Of a stretch of 64,000 nt of DNA, positions 34,436 to 43,339 are shown in pieces. The position numbers and the translations under genes are program-made. Within the stretch, counting starts at the first letter, position 1; each line of letters starts with the position of its first letter. The notes under the pieces were generated by a model, which saw only the letters and a list, made by a program, of their open reading frames with translations, searched no databases and was not told where the DNA came from. Source of the DNA: UBA8612 sp045642685 (lineage in GTDB: Bacteria > Bacillota > Clostridia > Oscillospirales > Acutalibacteraceae); NCBI GenBank assembly GCA_045642685.1, contig JAZUJI010000056.1, forward strand, positions 1-64,000, read 5' to 3'.

Positions 34436-37400
34436 TTGTCGGAAATCAAAAATCTCGACGCTGTCGCTTCATTGGACGCAATGGATGCCCATGTTGACGA
34501 CTGGCGTGACAGCACCAAGGGCAAGCAGAGAGGTATCTTCTCGTTTGACGACCTGGTGAAAGTGAAGCTGAAAACCCTGAAGAAAAGAATCTTCACGGAT
34601 ATTGAATCCATTCCCGCCTGGAAAATGAGAGAGTGCATCTACAAGGCTCCCGGCGAATACGAATATTTCTACGATGAGTGGAAAGAGCTGAATGTCGGCG
34701 ACACCTGGGGCAACAACGGCTGGAGCGCATTTTTCAAAAACTCCTTCGATATGCCGGAACGCTTTAAGGGCAAAAAAGTTACGCTGAATGTCTATTTCGG
34801 CGGTGACAGCCTGCTCACCCTCAACGGTGAACCGTATCAGGGTCTTGACCCGTTCCGCAACAGCGTTCTGCTCACCGACTGCGCCAAGGGCGATGAGCAT
34901 TACGATGTTGACATTGAATCCTACTATGTATGGCACTCCAATGAATCCACCGTCAAAACGCTCTCCTGCTCTTTCATCGGCTGTGTTGACCCGGAAATCG
35001 AAGATGTTTACTGGGACTTCAAAGCGGTTTTCAACGCCCTGTTCATGCCGGTGCTCGACAAGGGTCTGGGCGATGTGATCCGTGCCGCCTTGAAAGAAGC
35101 ATTCACCCATGTCAACTTTGATCTGGACGGTGAGGCATTCAAAGCCGAGCTTCGTCTGGCAAAGAAAGTGCTTCAGGATAAAGTTTACAACAACCCGAAC
35201 TACGCCTCCGAGGGCAATCTGGCGCTGGTCGGCAACTCCCACCTTGACCTTGTTTTCATGTGGGCATACAAAGAGTACATCCGCAAGCTCGGCCGTACTC
35301 ACGCCACCATGCTCCGCCTGATGGAGCAGTACCCCGACTTCATTTTCTCGCAGAGCACCGTTCCCACCTACATTGAAATGCAAAACCGCTATCCGTCCCT
35401 GTTTGAACAGGTCAAAAAGCGTATGGCAGAGGGCAGATGGGAATATGTCGGCGCTATGTGGGTCGAGCCGGACTGCAACCTCATCAGCGGTGAATCGTTC
35501 ACCCGTCAGCTTCTCCACGGTATCCGCTACGCCGAAAAAACATTCGGTATCACGCCGAAAACCTGCTGGGTACCCGATGTATTCGGCAACGGCTACGCCA
35601 TGCCGCAGATTTTGAAAAAGGCAGGCGTTGAGTATTTTGTCACGCATAAAATGGGCATCTGGAACGACACGAACCCGTGGCAGTACCGCACCTTCTGGTG
35701 GGAAGGTCCGGACGGCTCAAAAGTATTCTCCATCGTTCCTCCGACGCACTTCATCGGCACTGTGGAAGCCGACTCCCTGAAGATGAACTGGGAGCGTTAT
35801 ACCGACAAGGCGACCATCGGTGAATCCATGTACTGCTACGGCTGGGGTGACGGCGGCGGCGGTGTTGACCCCGAAATGCTGGAATATGTCAAGCGTTACA
35901 AGAAATTCCCCGGTCTGCCCGAAACCAAAGTGAGCAAGATCGAAGATTCCCTTGCCCGCATGAAAGAAAAAGCGACCGACACCAACATTCCCACCTGGAA
36001 AGACGAGCTTTATCTGGAGGAGCACCGCGGTGTTCACACCACCAAGGCTCTGCTGAAAAAATACAACCGCAGATGCGAAAACGAACTGCGTCAGGCTGAA
36101 ATTTTCGCCGGTATCGCCATGAAAATGGGTGACGCTTATCCGCTCGAACAGCTCAACGAGGCGTGGCAGCGTTTGCTGACAAGCCAATTCCATGACGGTC
36201 TGCCCGGTTCCCATATCACGGAAGTTTTCCACGATATGTGCAAAGAATATGAAGAAATCCTTGCCATCGTCACAAAGGTCAGAGATAAGGCTCTCGACAC
36301 GCTGGCGGGCTGCATTGACGGCAGCGAAACCTACGGCAAGCCCTTTGCCCTGTTCAATTCTCTGGGCAGCGATGTCACCTCCAAGGTGGAGCTTCCGTAC
36401 AAGGATGTTGAAATCTACTGCGCAGGCGGCAAAAAGGTTCCCGTGCAGGCATACACCAAGCCGGACGGCACCAAGGTTCTCTGCTTTATTGCAAAGAATG
36501 TTCCCGCCTGCGGCTACAAGGTCTATTACGCCAAGCCTGCCGAAGTGCCGCAGGCCGCAGCCGCCGACCCTGCCGCCTTTGAAAACGAGTTCTTCTCCCT
36601 CAAATTCGATGACCGAGCCGAGCTTGTTTCCGTTTTCGACAAGAAAAACAACCGGGAAGTGCTTTCCGGCAAGGGCAATGTGTTCCGTCTCTACGAGGAT
36701 CTGCCCGGCAAGTACGATGCGTGGGATATTGTTGCCACCTATGTTGACCGGGAGTTTGACACGCCTGCCGGTAAAGTGGAAAGCATGGTAAAGGGCGATG
36801 TGTTCACCTGCGTGACCATCTCCAAGGAGATCAACCGCTCCCGTATTTTGCAGAACATCCTTATCTATAACGAGCTTGACCGCATTGACTTCGACACCTT
36901 CATCTCCTGGCATGAGCAGGAAAAGCTGCTCAAGGTCGGCTTTGATGTGGATATTAAAGCTCAGAAATACACCCGTGACATTGCCTACGCCACCATTGAA
37001 AGCTCAAATTACCGCCACAATCCCTATGATAAGGCGAAATTTGAGGTTTCCGCTCACAACTTCATCGACATGAGCGAGGACGGCTACGGCCTGTCGATCC
37101 TCAACGACTGCAAGTACGGTTATGAAGTGGACAAGAACCGCATGATCGTCACTTTGCTGAAAGCACCCATGAACCCCGACCCCGAATCTGACCGCGGTGA
37201 CCACACCTTCACCTATTCCCTGTATCCGCACGCAGGCGACTGGAAAGACGCCGGCACTTTGACGCAGGGGCTTGTGTTCAACAACCCGTTGACCGCCGTT
37301 GAGGTCAAGCCCGAGAGCAAGGGCGAAACCAAGGGTTCGTTCCTTCGTGTTTCCGCCGGTAATGTTCCGCTGGAAGCCCTGAAGAAGTGCGAGGATGAGG

Positions 37401-37600
37401 ATGCCTACATCATCCGCTTTGTCGAAAAGGCAGGACGCAGAACAAAAGTGAATGTTGATTTCTTCGCCGACATTGAAAAGGCTGCCGAGGTCAACCTGCT
37501 GGAGCGTGAAGATACTGCCTTTGACGGCATTGACGGCAAGCAGCTTACCTTTGAGATCAACCCGTTTGAAATCAAGACCTTCAAGCTGTTTGTAAAATAA
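34436..37600 (+). CDS. Alpha-mannosidase, glycoside hydrolase family 38
   Basis: A 1054-residue cytoplasmic GH38 enzyme of the large MAN2C1/bacterial type. After a 260-residue N-terminal beta region the catalytic barrel shows GNSHLDLVFMW (metal site), WVEPDCNLISGESF, the nucleophile D381 in CWVPDVFGNGYAMPQIL, and SQFHDGLPGSH. The remainder is the C-terminal beta domains. It should release mannose from alpha-mannosides imported or made in the cell. Translation is taken from TTG 34436, with AAAGGA 9 bp before. It has its own promoter and a strong terminator, so it is monocistronic. Confidence 0.93.
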   Translation: MSEIKNLDAVASLDAMDAHVDDWRDSTKGKQRGIFSFDDLVKVKLKTLKKRIFTDIESIPAWKMRECIYKAPGEYEYFYDEWKELNVGDTWGNNGWSAFFKNSFDMPERFKGKKVTLNVYFGGDSLLTLNGEPYQGLDPFRNSVLLTDCAKGDEHYDVDIESYYVWHSNESTVKTLSCSFIGCVDPEIEDVYWDFKAVFNALFMPVLDKGLGDVIRAALKEAFTHVNFDLDGEAFKAELRLAKKVLQDKVYNNPNYASEGNLALVGNSHLDLVFMWAYKEYIRKLGRTHATMLRLMEQYPDFIFSQSTVPTYIEMQNRYPSLFEQVKKRMAEGRWEYVGAMWVEPDCNLISGESFTRQLLHGIRYAEKTFGITPKTCWVPDVFGNGYAMPQILKKAGVEYFVTHKMGIWNDTNPWQYRTFWWEGPDGSKVFSIVPPTHFIGTVEADSLKMNWERYTDKATIGESMYCYGWGDGGGGVDPEMLEYVKRYKKFPGLPETKVSKIEDSLARMKEKATDTNIPTWKDELYLEEHRGVHTTKALLKKYNRRCENELRQAEIFAGIAMKMGDAYPLEQLNEAWQRLLTSQFHDGLPGSHITEVFHDMCKEYEEILAIVTKVRDKALDTLAGCIDGSETYGKPFALFNSLGSDVTSKVELPYKDVEIYCAGGKKVPVQAYTKPDGTKVLCFIAKNVPACGYKVYYAKPAEVPQAAAADPAAFENEFFSLKFDDRAELVSVFDKKNNREVLSGKGNVFRLYEDLPGKYDAWDIVATYVDREFDTPAGKVESMVKGDVFTCVTISKEINRSRILQNILIYNELDRIDFDTFISWHEQEKLLKVGFDVDIKAQKYTRDIAYATIESSNYRHNPYDKAKFEVSAHNFIDMSEDGYGLSILNDCKYGYEVDKNRMIVTLLKAPMNPDPESDRGDHTFTYSLYPHAGDWKDAGTLTQGLVFNNPLTAVEVKPESKGETKGSFLRVSAGNVPLEALKKCEDEDAYIIRFVEKAGRRTKVNVDFFADIEKAAEVNLLEREDTAFDGIDGKQLTFEINPFEIKTFKLFVK

Positions 37601-37616
37601 ACCGAACAAAAAAATC

Positions 37617-37652
37617 TGCCGGGTGTCCGTTTTCGGATGCCCGGCATTTTTT
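37617..37652 (+). terminator. Rho-independent terminator after the GH38 gene
   Basis: TGCCGGG and CCCGGCA with an inner TCC/GGA pairing, followed by TTTTTT. Confidence 0.9.
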
Positions 37653-38019
37653 GCAAAAAACAGCTCTCCCCGTAAGGGCGGTACAATTTAGGGATAAATC
37701 GTCTGAAAACGCATCTTTCAGCGAATAAGGGCTTCAAAAGCGGGCAACATACGCCGGTATGCTGCCCCCTTTTTCATCTGAAATATGCAGTTTTCAGATA
37801 CATAGTAGCTTTGAAAGTGATAGAATCAGAGACTTAAACGCCGCTGACAAAACTGCAGGAATACTTGCGTATTTCAAGGTTTTTCAGCAAGTATAAGGCG
37901 ATTATAGCCATTCAAAACCGGTTTCTCCCTGATTTGCACCGCCCAAATGCGGAGAGAGCCGAAAAAGCTTTTGAAGCGAGGCTGTAATCAACCTTTTGGT
38001 TTCGTCCAATGCCGCCTGC
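37653..38019. repeat. Non-coding interval rich in inverted repeats
   Basis: No gene is seen in these 367 bp. Hairpins are visible: CTGAAA/TTTCAG near 37703; GGGCAACATAC/GTATGCTGCCC near 37742 followed by CCTTTTTC; ATCTGAAA/TTTTCAGAT near 37777; and ATACTTGC (37861-37868) with GCAAGTAT (37887-37894). The density of dyads suggests a remnant of a repeat family or a structured RNA. It lies between two convergent units. Confidence 0.45.
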
Positions 38020-38346
38020 TCAATATTTTTCCATATCCTCAACATTCAGCACAAGCACCGTTGCGCCGCCGACGGTGACTTCATCCTCCAAAGCACCCTC
38101 GGCAAAGCCTCTGCCGAACGAAGCGGAGGTGGTGTTGGTGTGGGTACGGGTCTGCGAATGTTTTTGGATGATGCTCTTGGCAAATGCGACCCGGTTTTCC
38201 TCCGTGCCGATCAAAAAGGTGGTGTTGCCCACCATCAAAAATCCGCCGGTGGTGGAAAGCTTGGTGACGGTAAAGTTTTCTTTGGTCAGGGCTGCTGCAA
38301 CAACAGCGGAATCTTCGTTATTTACGATCGCAATAATCAGCTTCAT
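38020..38346 (-). CDS. darA: Cyclic di-AMP receptor, PII-like (DarA/PstA family)
   Basis: A 108-residue trimeric PII-like signalling protein that binds c-di-AMP in Firmicutes. The family is recognised from MKLIIAIVNNEDSAVVAAALTK, TKLSTTGGFLMVGNTTFLIG and the C-terminal VTVGGATVLVLNVE, with a T-loop near residues 66-85. The gene usually sits in the tmk/holB region; here it is instead the third gene of an operon with an ABC exporter and a DUF1854 protein, 14 bp after the latter. This links c-di-AMP signalling to that transporter. Confidence 0.93.
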   Translation of the reverse strand: MKLIIAIVNNEDSAVVAAALTKENFTVTKLSTTGGFLMVGNTTFLIGTEENRVAFAKSIIQKHSQTRTHTNTTSASFGRGFAEGALEDEVTVGGATVLVLNVEDMEKY

Positions 38347-38360
38347 AGTTCAATCTCCTT

Positions 38361-38852
38361 TTACAGTTTCGGTTCGAGCATCCGGCGGCTCTTTTTGTCG
38401 AGCCTGCGGTAATCGGGTATTTCATAGCGGTTGTCGTTAGCATCCTTGATCAGGACACGCCCGTCATACAGCGGCTTAATGCTTGCTATGTGGTTGCGTA
38501 TTTCAAAGGTAATGACACCCCGGTCGGTTTCTACTGTCCACATCCAAATGCGGAATTTTTCCGTCATTTTCTGGATTTTCGTGATGTGCGGCATGGTGTA
38601 GTATTCTTCCAGGGCACGAACGACCACTTCTTTGGATTGTGGCAAGAGACGGTCGGCATCACGGATGACTGCACGCTGTTCACCGTCCTCATCCAGCAAA
38701 ACCAGGTAGCGGTTTCCGCCGGATTTCGGGAACAGGCGGTGCACCTCCAGCCCGGTCAGCTTTTCGCCCGTGTGATAAAATTCCGCATCTACAAAAATAC
38801 CGTCGTTTTCGGTAATCCTTATTTCCGGTCCGTCAATGTACTGGATCATCAC
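38361..38852 (-). CDS. DUF1854 protein (companion of ABC exporter)
   Basis: A 163-residue cytoplasmic protein. RLFPKSGGNRYLVLLDEDGEQ and the central IRDADRLLPQS followed by EEYYTMPHITKI fit DUF1854. Members are often encoded beside an ABC exporter and have been called cyanophycin-metabolism-associated in databases; no cyanophycin genes occur here. It lies 9 bp after the ABC exporter gene and 14 bp before darA. Its biochemical role is unknown. Confidence 0.82.
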   Translation of the reverse strand: MMIQYIDGPEIRITENDGIFVDAEFYHTGEKLTGLEVHRLFPKSGGNRYLVLLDEDGEQRAVIRDADRLLPQSKEVVVRALEEYYTMPHITKIQKMTEKFRIWMWTVETDRGVITFEIRNHIASIKPLYDGRVLIKDANDNRYEIPDYRRLDKKSRRMLEPKL

Positions 38853-38861
38853 ACTACCCCC

Positions 38862-41111
38862 TTACTCAAAGCGTTCAGCTTCTTTTTGCGCCCGGAGCTG
38901 TTCGCCCATGGATTGAATTTCCACCAGCTTATAATACTTACCTTTTTTGTCAAGGAGCTCCTGCGGTGTACCGCACTCAATGATTTCGCCTTTATCGACC
39001 ACAACGATTTTATTTGCCTTGCGCAAAGTGGAAAGACGGTGTGCGATCATCAGCGTTGTGCGGCCGCGGATCAGGCGTTCGATCGCTTCCTGGATCAGCT
39101 TTTCCGTTTCGGAATCCACGGCGGCGGTTGCTTCGTCCAGAATCAGAATGGATGGATTTTTCATTACGGCACGGGCAATGGAAACGCGCTGCTTTTCACC
39201 GCCCGAAAGCCCGACACCCCGTTCCCCCAATACGGTATCATACGCATCGGGCAGGCGGGAAATGAAGCCGTGGGCGTTGGCGATATCTGCCGCACGCAGT
39301 ACCTGTTCCGTGTGCACATTAGCCGTGCCGAAGGCGATGTTGTTGAAAATGGTGTCCTTGAACATCAACGGCTCCTGCTGAACAAAGCCGATTTGTTCAC
39401 GGTAATATTTCATGTCAATGTCTTTCAGGTTCTGCCCGTCTACGAGAATCTCACCGTCATAATCATCGTAATAGCGCATGATCAGGTTGATGAGGGTGGA
39501 TTTGCCGGAACCTGTTGTGCCCACAATGCCGACCACATCGCCCGGCTCAATGGTCAGGTTGATATCGGACAGCACCTTTTTGGAACGGTCGAATGAGAAA
39601 TTGACATTTTTGAACTCAATGCGGCCTTCAATGCGCTGGGGTACATTGCCGCTGCCGAAATCATGCTCCGGCTCTGCGTCAAGAATATCTAAAATCTTTT
39701 CTGCCGATGCCACGGTGTTTTTGTATACATCGGAAAAATTGGCAAAGAAGTTGACGGGTGTATAGAACATACTCGCATAGGAGATGAACGACACGAGCAA
39801 ACCGACGGAAAAACCTTTTTCACCGGCAATGATGTAATTGCCGCCCGAAAACCAAATGATCAGCGTGCCGCAGGTGACCAGGAAGGTCATCGCCGCCGGG
39901 AAAATGCCTGCCACTTTGGATACCCGTTTGTCCTCACGCATCCATTCGTCGCAATAGGCATCAAAGTTTTTCACGGCTTTTTTTTCGCTTGTGAAGGCTT
40001 TGATAATGCGGATGCCGGGGATCGTGTCGGTAAGCAGACCGGAGATGGCAGAGCTTCTGCGCCACAGACGCATATACATCGGACCGATTTTTCTGCCGAA
40101 GGTTCTGCCGATGAGGGCGACCAGCGGGATCGGCACAAGAGAAAACAGCGTCAGCTTCCAGTTGAGCGATGCCATGATCACCAGAATACCGACCATTGTC
40201 AAAAACTGAACGACCGCTTCCTGCGTGATTTTCATTACGAAGTTTTGTATGGCGGCGGTATCGGAATTGATGCGGTTGATTACCGAACCGGTGGAGGTTT
40301 TGTCATAAAAGCTCAGCGGCAGGAACTGCGCCTTGGCGTAAATATCTTTTTTCAGGCCGACCACAATGCGGTCACCGGTCAGCCGGAGCAGATAGCTGCG
40401 CAGAGCCGTGACGGAATATTGCAGCACATACACCGCAAGCAGAACCAGAATCGCTTTGATGAGCAGCTGCTGATTGTTGCTCGGCAAAACCTTATCGACC
40501 ATGTAACCCGTAATGTACGGCGGCACCAGCGACATGGCCGTGGTAAAGACCGACAGCAGCATACACGCAAGGAGCTGTTTTTTGTAGGGCTTGGCGTAAC
40601 CGGAGAATTTGGAGATCATTTTTCCCTTGCCCTTGCAGTTTATACATTCGGCATCGGGGTTCGGCAGCTTCCGACCGCATTTCGGGCAAAAGGAGCGCAA
40701 ATGCAGCACCGTGTTTTCCACGCCGTACACCGCTTCCTCCCGAAAGCCTTTTTCGGCGGTTGCGTTAACAAATTCCGCTGCCGCTTCCGCCACGCTGGCG
40801 GCTGCATAGGTGAAACGAATCAGCTTGTTTGTTTTTCCGTCCTTTTTTTCAACGGCAAAATAGGCACTGCCGTACATACGCTTGACGAGAGCCTCTTTCA
40901 CCTCATCATATGCCACATAGACCGGCTCCGCACCTTCTTCGGCAAATGCAAACAAACCCTTTTTGCCGAACAGGATCGCAGAGGTTCCGTACCGCCTGGA
41001 AAGTGTAAAATCACCGACCAGATTGAACAGCCACTCATCGTTGCCGAATAACTCCGGTGCCTGCTTTTCGATCCGTTCGGGCAGAGGCAGATTTGTGATG
41101 ATTTTTCGCAT
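38862..41111 (-). CDS. ABC exporter (fused permease-ATPase) with N-terminal zinc-ribbon domain
   Basis: A half-transporter of about 749 residues. An N-terminal domain (about 1-140) ends in a zinc ribbon CPKCGRKLPNPDAECINC. Six membrane helices (about 155-440) follow, then the nucleotide-binding domain with Walker A VGTTGSGKST, signature LSGGEKQR, Walker B ILILDEATAAVD and the H-loop IAHRLS. The substrate is unknown. The start is set at ATG 41111 after GGGGTGAGG, because the consensus promoter (41142-41170) puts the transcript start close to the alternative ATG at 41132, which would add 7 residues. It heads the operon with DUF1854 and darA. The N-terminal extension marks the DUF1854-linked exporter subgroup. 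Confidence 0.9.
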   Translation of the reverse strand: MRKIITNLPLPERIEKQAPELFGNDEWLFNLVGDFTLSRRYGTSAILFGKKGLFAFAEEGAEPVYVAYDEVKEALVKRMYGSAYFAVEKKDGKTNKLIRFTYAAASVAEAAAEFVNATAEKGFREEAVYGVENTVLHLRSFCPKCGRKLPNPDAECINCKGKGKMISKFSGYAKPYKKQLLACMLLSVFTTAMSLVPPYITGYMVDKVLPSNNQQLLIKAILVLLAVYVLQYSVTALRSYLLRLTGDRIVVGLKKDIYAKAQFLPLSFYDKTSTGSVINRINSDTAAIQNFVMKITQEAVVQFLTMVGILVIMASLNWKLTLFSLVPIPLVALIGRTFGRKIGPMYMRLWRRSSAISGLLTDTIPGIRIIKAFTSEKKAVKNFDAYCDEWMREDKRVSKVAGIFPAAMTFLVTCGTLIIWFSGGNYIIAGEKGFSVGLLVSFISYASMFYTPVNFFANFSDVYKNTVASAEKILDILDAEPEHDFGSGNVPQRIEGRIEFKNVNFSFDRSKKVLSDINLTIEPGDVVGIVGTTGSGKSTLINLIMRYYDDYDGEILVDGQNLKDIDMKYYREQIGFVQQEPLMFKDTIFNNIAFGTANVHTEQVLRAADIANAHGFISRLPDAYDTVLGERGVGLSGGEKQRVSIARAVMKNPSILILDEATAAVDSETEKLIQEAIERLIRGRTTLMIAHRLSTLRKANKIVVVDKGEIIECGTPQELLDKKGKYYKLVEIQSMGEQLRAQKEAERFE

Positions 41112-41141
41112 ACCCTCACCCCATAAAAACATTTCGCCCGT

Positions 41142-41170
41142 ATTATAATTTCAATAATATGCAATGTCAA
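41142..41170 (-). promoter_or_regulatory. Perfect consensus promoter of the ABC-DUF1854-darA operon
   Basis: On the reverse strand TTGACA (41165-41170) and TATAAT (41142-41147) are separated by exactly 17 bp. Confidence 0.85.
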
Positions 41171-41252
41171 GCTTTTCCGTAAAATAAGTCGGTTTTGTCC
41201 GTCAGCTTTTTTCAGAGCGGGAATTTCTCCTTCCTATGATATTTGTTCGGCT

Positions 41253-41304
41253 TTGTAACAAACTATACAAATCAGCAAGCAATTTTTTACTCAGCTTGTA
41301 ACAA
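41253..41304. repeat. Two copies of the palindrome TTGTAACAA upstream of glgB
   Basis: Copies at 41253-41261 and 41296-41304 are 43 bp apart (about four helical turns), just before the glgB promoter. They may be operator sites for glycogen control. Confidence 0.45.
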
Positions 41305-41319
41305 AATGCAGTAAAAAAC

Positions 41320-41348
41320 TTGAAATTTGCTGCAAAATTTGCTATGAT
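41320..41348 (+). promoter_or_regulatory. Promoter of the glycogen operon
   Basis: TTGAAA (41320-41325) and TATGAT (41343-41348) are 17 bp apart, 44 bp before glgB. Confidence 0.7.
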
Positions 41349-41391
41349 AAAATCTGTATAGGAATCTGTTACGAACCATGAGGGAGAAAAT

Positions 41392-43308
41392 ATGGATAAC
41401 ATACCGCTTTATTTGTTCAATAAGGGCGAAAACGCCCGAAGCTATGAATATATGGGCGCACATTTTCAGCCGGACGGTAAGGTCGTGTTCCGTGTGTGGG
41501 CACCTCATGCGCTGAGTGTGAGCGTGGTAGGCGACTTCAACAACTGGGTCAGCGGCGTTCACCCCATGCAGGAACTGACCGGCGGCGTGTGGGAATGTGA
41601 AATTGAAAACCTGCATCGGTTTGATGCTTATAAGTTTGCCGTTCGCACTCGGGACGGCAGAGAGCTGCTCAAAAGCGATCCCTATGCGTTCCACACTGAA
41701 ACCAGGCCGAAAAACGCTTCCAAGCTCTACGATCTGAGCGGATATGAATGGCACGATGACGAGTGGCTCTGTCGCCGCAAAAAAACACGCGTTTATGATG
41801 AACCGGTGAACATTTATGAGGTTCATGCCGGGTCGTGGAAGCAGTATGAGGACGGCAACTTTCTGTCCTACCGTGCTTTGGCGGATTCTCTGATCCCGTA
41901 TGTTGCGGAAATGGGATACACGCACATTGAGCTGATGCCACTGGGTGAGTATCCGTTTGACGGTTCCTGGGGGTATCAGGTGACCGGCTATTTTGCGCCG
42001 ACCTCCCGTTACGGCGAGCCGAAAGATTTTATGTACTTTATCGATCGCTGTCATCAGGCGGGCATCGGCGTTATTCTGGACTGGGTTCCGGCGCATTTCC
42101 CGAAGGATGCGTACGGGCTTTACGAATTTGACGGAGAGCCGTGCTATGAGTATGCCGACCCGCAAAAAGGGGAACACTACCAATGGGGGACCCGTGTATT
42201 TGACTTCGGAAAAAAAGAGGTGCAGAGCTTTCTGATGTCCTCTGCCGCCATGTGGCTGAAGGAGTATCACCTGGACGGTCTGCGCATTGATGCCGTGGCA
42301 TCCATGGTCTATCTCGACTATGCCCGTGAACCGGGTCAGTGGAAGCCGAACATTTACGGCGGTAATCAGAACCTGGAAGCGGTTGCTTTTATTAAAAAGC
42401 TCAATGAATCCATTTTCCGTGATTTTTGGGACTGCATGATGATCGCCGAGGAGTCCACCTCGTTCCCGCTTGTTTCCAAGCCGACCTGTGACGGCGGTCT
42501 GGGGTTCAACTTCAAGTGGAACATGGGCTGGATGAACGATTGCCTCAAATATTTTTCGCTCGACGGCATTTACCGCAAATTCAACCACGACTGCTTGACC
42601 TTTTCCTTCTTCTATGCGTTTTCCGAAAACTTTGTTTTGCCGATCTCGCACGATGAGGTGGTGCACGGAAAATGCTCGCTCATCAACAAAATGCCCGGCA
42701 CCTACGAGGAAAAGTTTGCCGGTGTGCGTTCGTTTTTAGGCTATATGTATGCACATCCGGGCAAGAAGCTGCTGTTCATGGGCTGCGAATTCGGGCAGTT
42801 TATTGAGTGGAAATATGATGCCGGTCTGGACTGGCTGCTGCTCGATTATGAGATGCACCGCAAGCTCCGGGATTTCACAAAAGAATTGAATCACTTCTAT
42901 AAAGAGAACGCTCCGCTGTGGCAGATCGACTACAGTTGGGAAGGCTTTTCGTGGATTTCAAGTGATGACAACACCAATTCGGTCATTGCGTTCCGCCGGA
43001 TGGACACCAAGGGCAAAGAGCTGATTTGTGTATCCAATCTGACCAATGTTGACCGTTATGACTACAAAATCGGCGTGCCTGCCGCAGGCACTTACGAGGT
43101 GGTGTTCAATTCCGATGAGGAACGCTTCGGCGGAAGCGGAAACGGTGTAACGGGCAGGGTCAAAACCTTGCCGGTCGGAATGCACGGGCAGGAGCAATGC
43201 CTGTCCCTTCATCTGGCAGGCTTAAGCACCGTTTATCTGCGGTTGGTGCGGCGTGCGCCGAAAAAAAGAACCCGGCAAAAGCCGGATGGCATAAAACAAG
43301 AGCTGTGA
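41392..43308 (+). CDS. glgB: 1,4-alpha-glucan branching enzyme GlgB
   Basis: A 638-residue GH13 enzyme that makes alpha-1,6 branches in glycogen. A CBM48 domain (about 20-110, FRVWAPHALSVSVVGDFNNW) precedes the barrel. Catalytic residues are D300 in LDGLRIDAVASM, E353 in MIAEESTSF and D421 in PISHDEVVHGK, with the usual branching-enzyme motif GSWGYQVTGYFAPTSRYG. A C-terminal beta domain ends in a basic tail. It is first in the operon glgB-glgC-glgD-glgA, with GGGAG before its ATG. Confidence 0.96.
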   Translation: MDNIPLYLFNKGENARSYEYMGAHFQPDGKVVFRVWAPHALSVSVVGDFNNWVSGVHPMQELTGGVWECEIENLHRFDAYKFAVRTRDGRELLKSDPYAFHTETRPKNASKLYDLSGYEWHDDEWLCRRKKTRVYDEPVNIYEVHAGSWKQYEDGNFLSYRALADSLIPYVAEMGYTHIELMPLGEYPFDGSWGYQVTGYFAPTSRYGEPKDFMYFIDRCHQAGIGVILDWVPAHFPKDAYGLYEFDGEPCYEYADPQKGEHYQWGTRVFDFGKKEVQSFLMSSAAMWLKEYHLDGLRIDAVASMVYLDYAREPGQWKPNIYGGNQNLEAVAFIKKLNESIFRDFWDCMMIAEESTSFPLVSKPTCDGGLGFNFKWNMGWMNDCLKYFSLDGIYRKFNHDCLTFSFFYAFSENFVLPISHDEVVHGKCSLINKMPGTYEEKFAGVRSFLGYMYAHPGKKLLFMGCEFGQFIEWKYDAGLDWLLLDYEMHRKLRDFTKELNHFYKENAPLWQIDYSWEGFSWISSDDNTNSVIAFRRMDTKGKELICVSNLTNVDRYDYKIGVPAAGTYEVVFNSDEERFGGSGNGVTGRVKTLPVGMHGQEQCLSLHLAGLSTVYLRLVRRAPKKRTRQKPDGIKQEL

Positions 43309-43339
43309 AAATAAGCTTCAAAAATAAGGAGGTTCAAAT

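Noticed and set aside
41287..42666. A 459-codon reverse open frame under glgB
   Set aside because: It opposes glgB and covers its promoter; no protein-like features.
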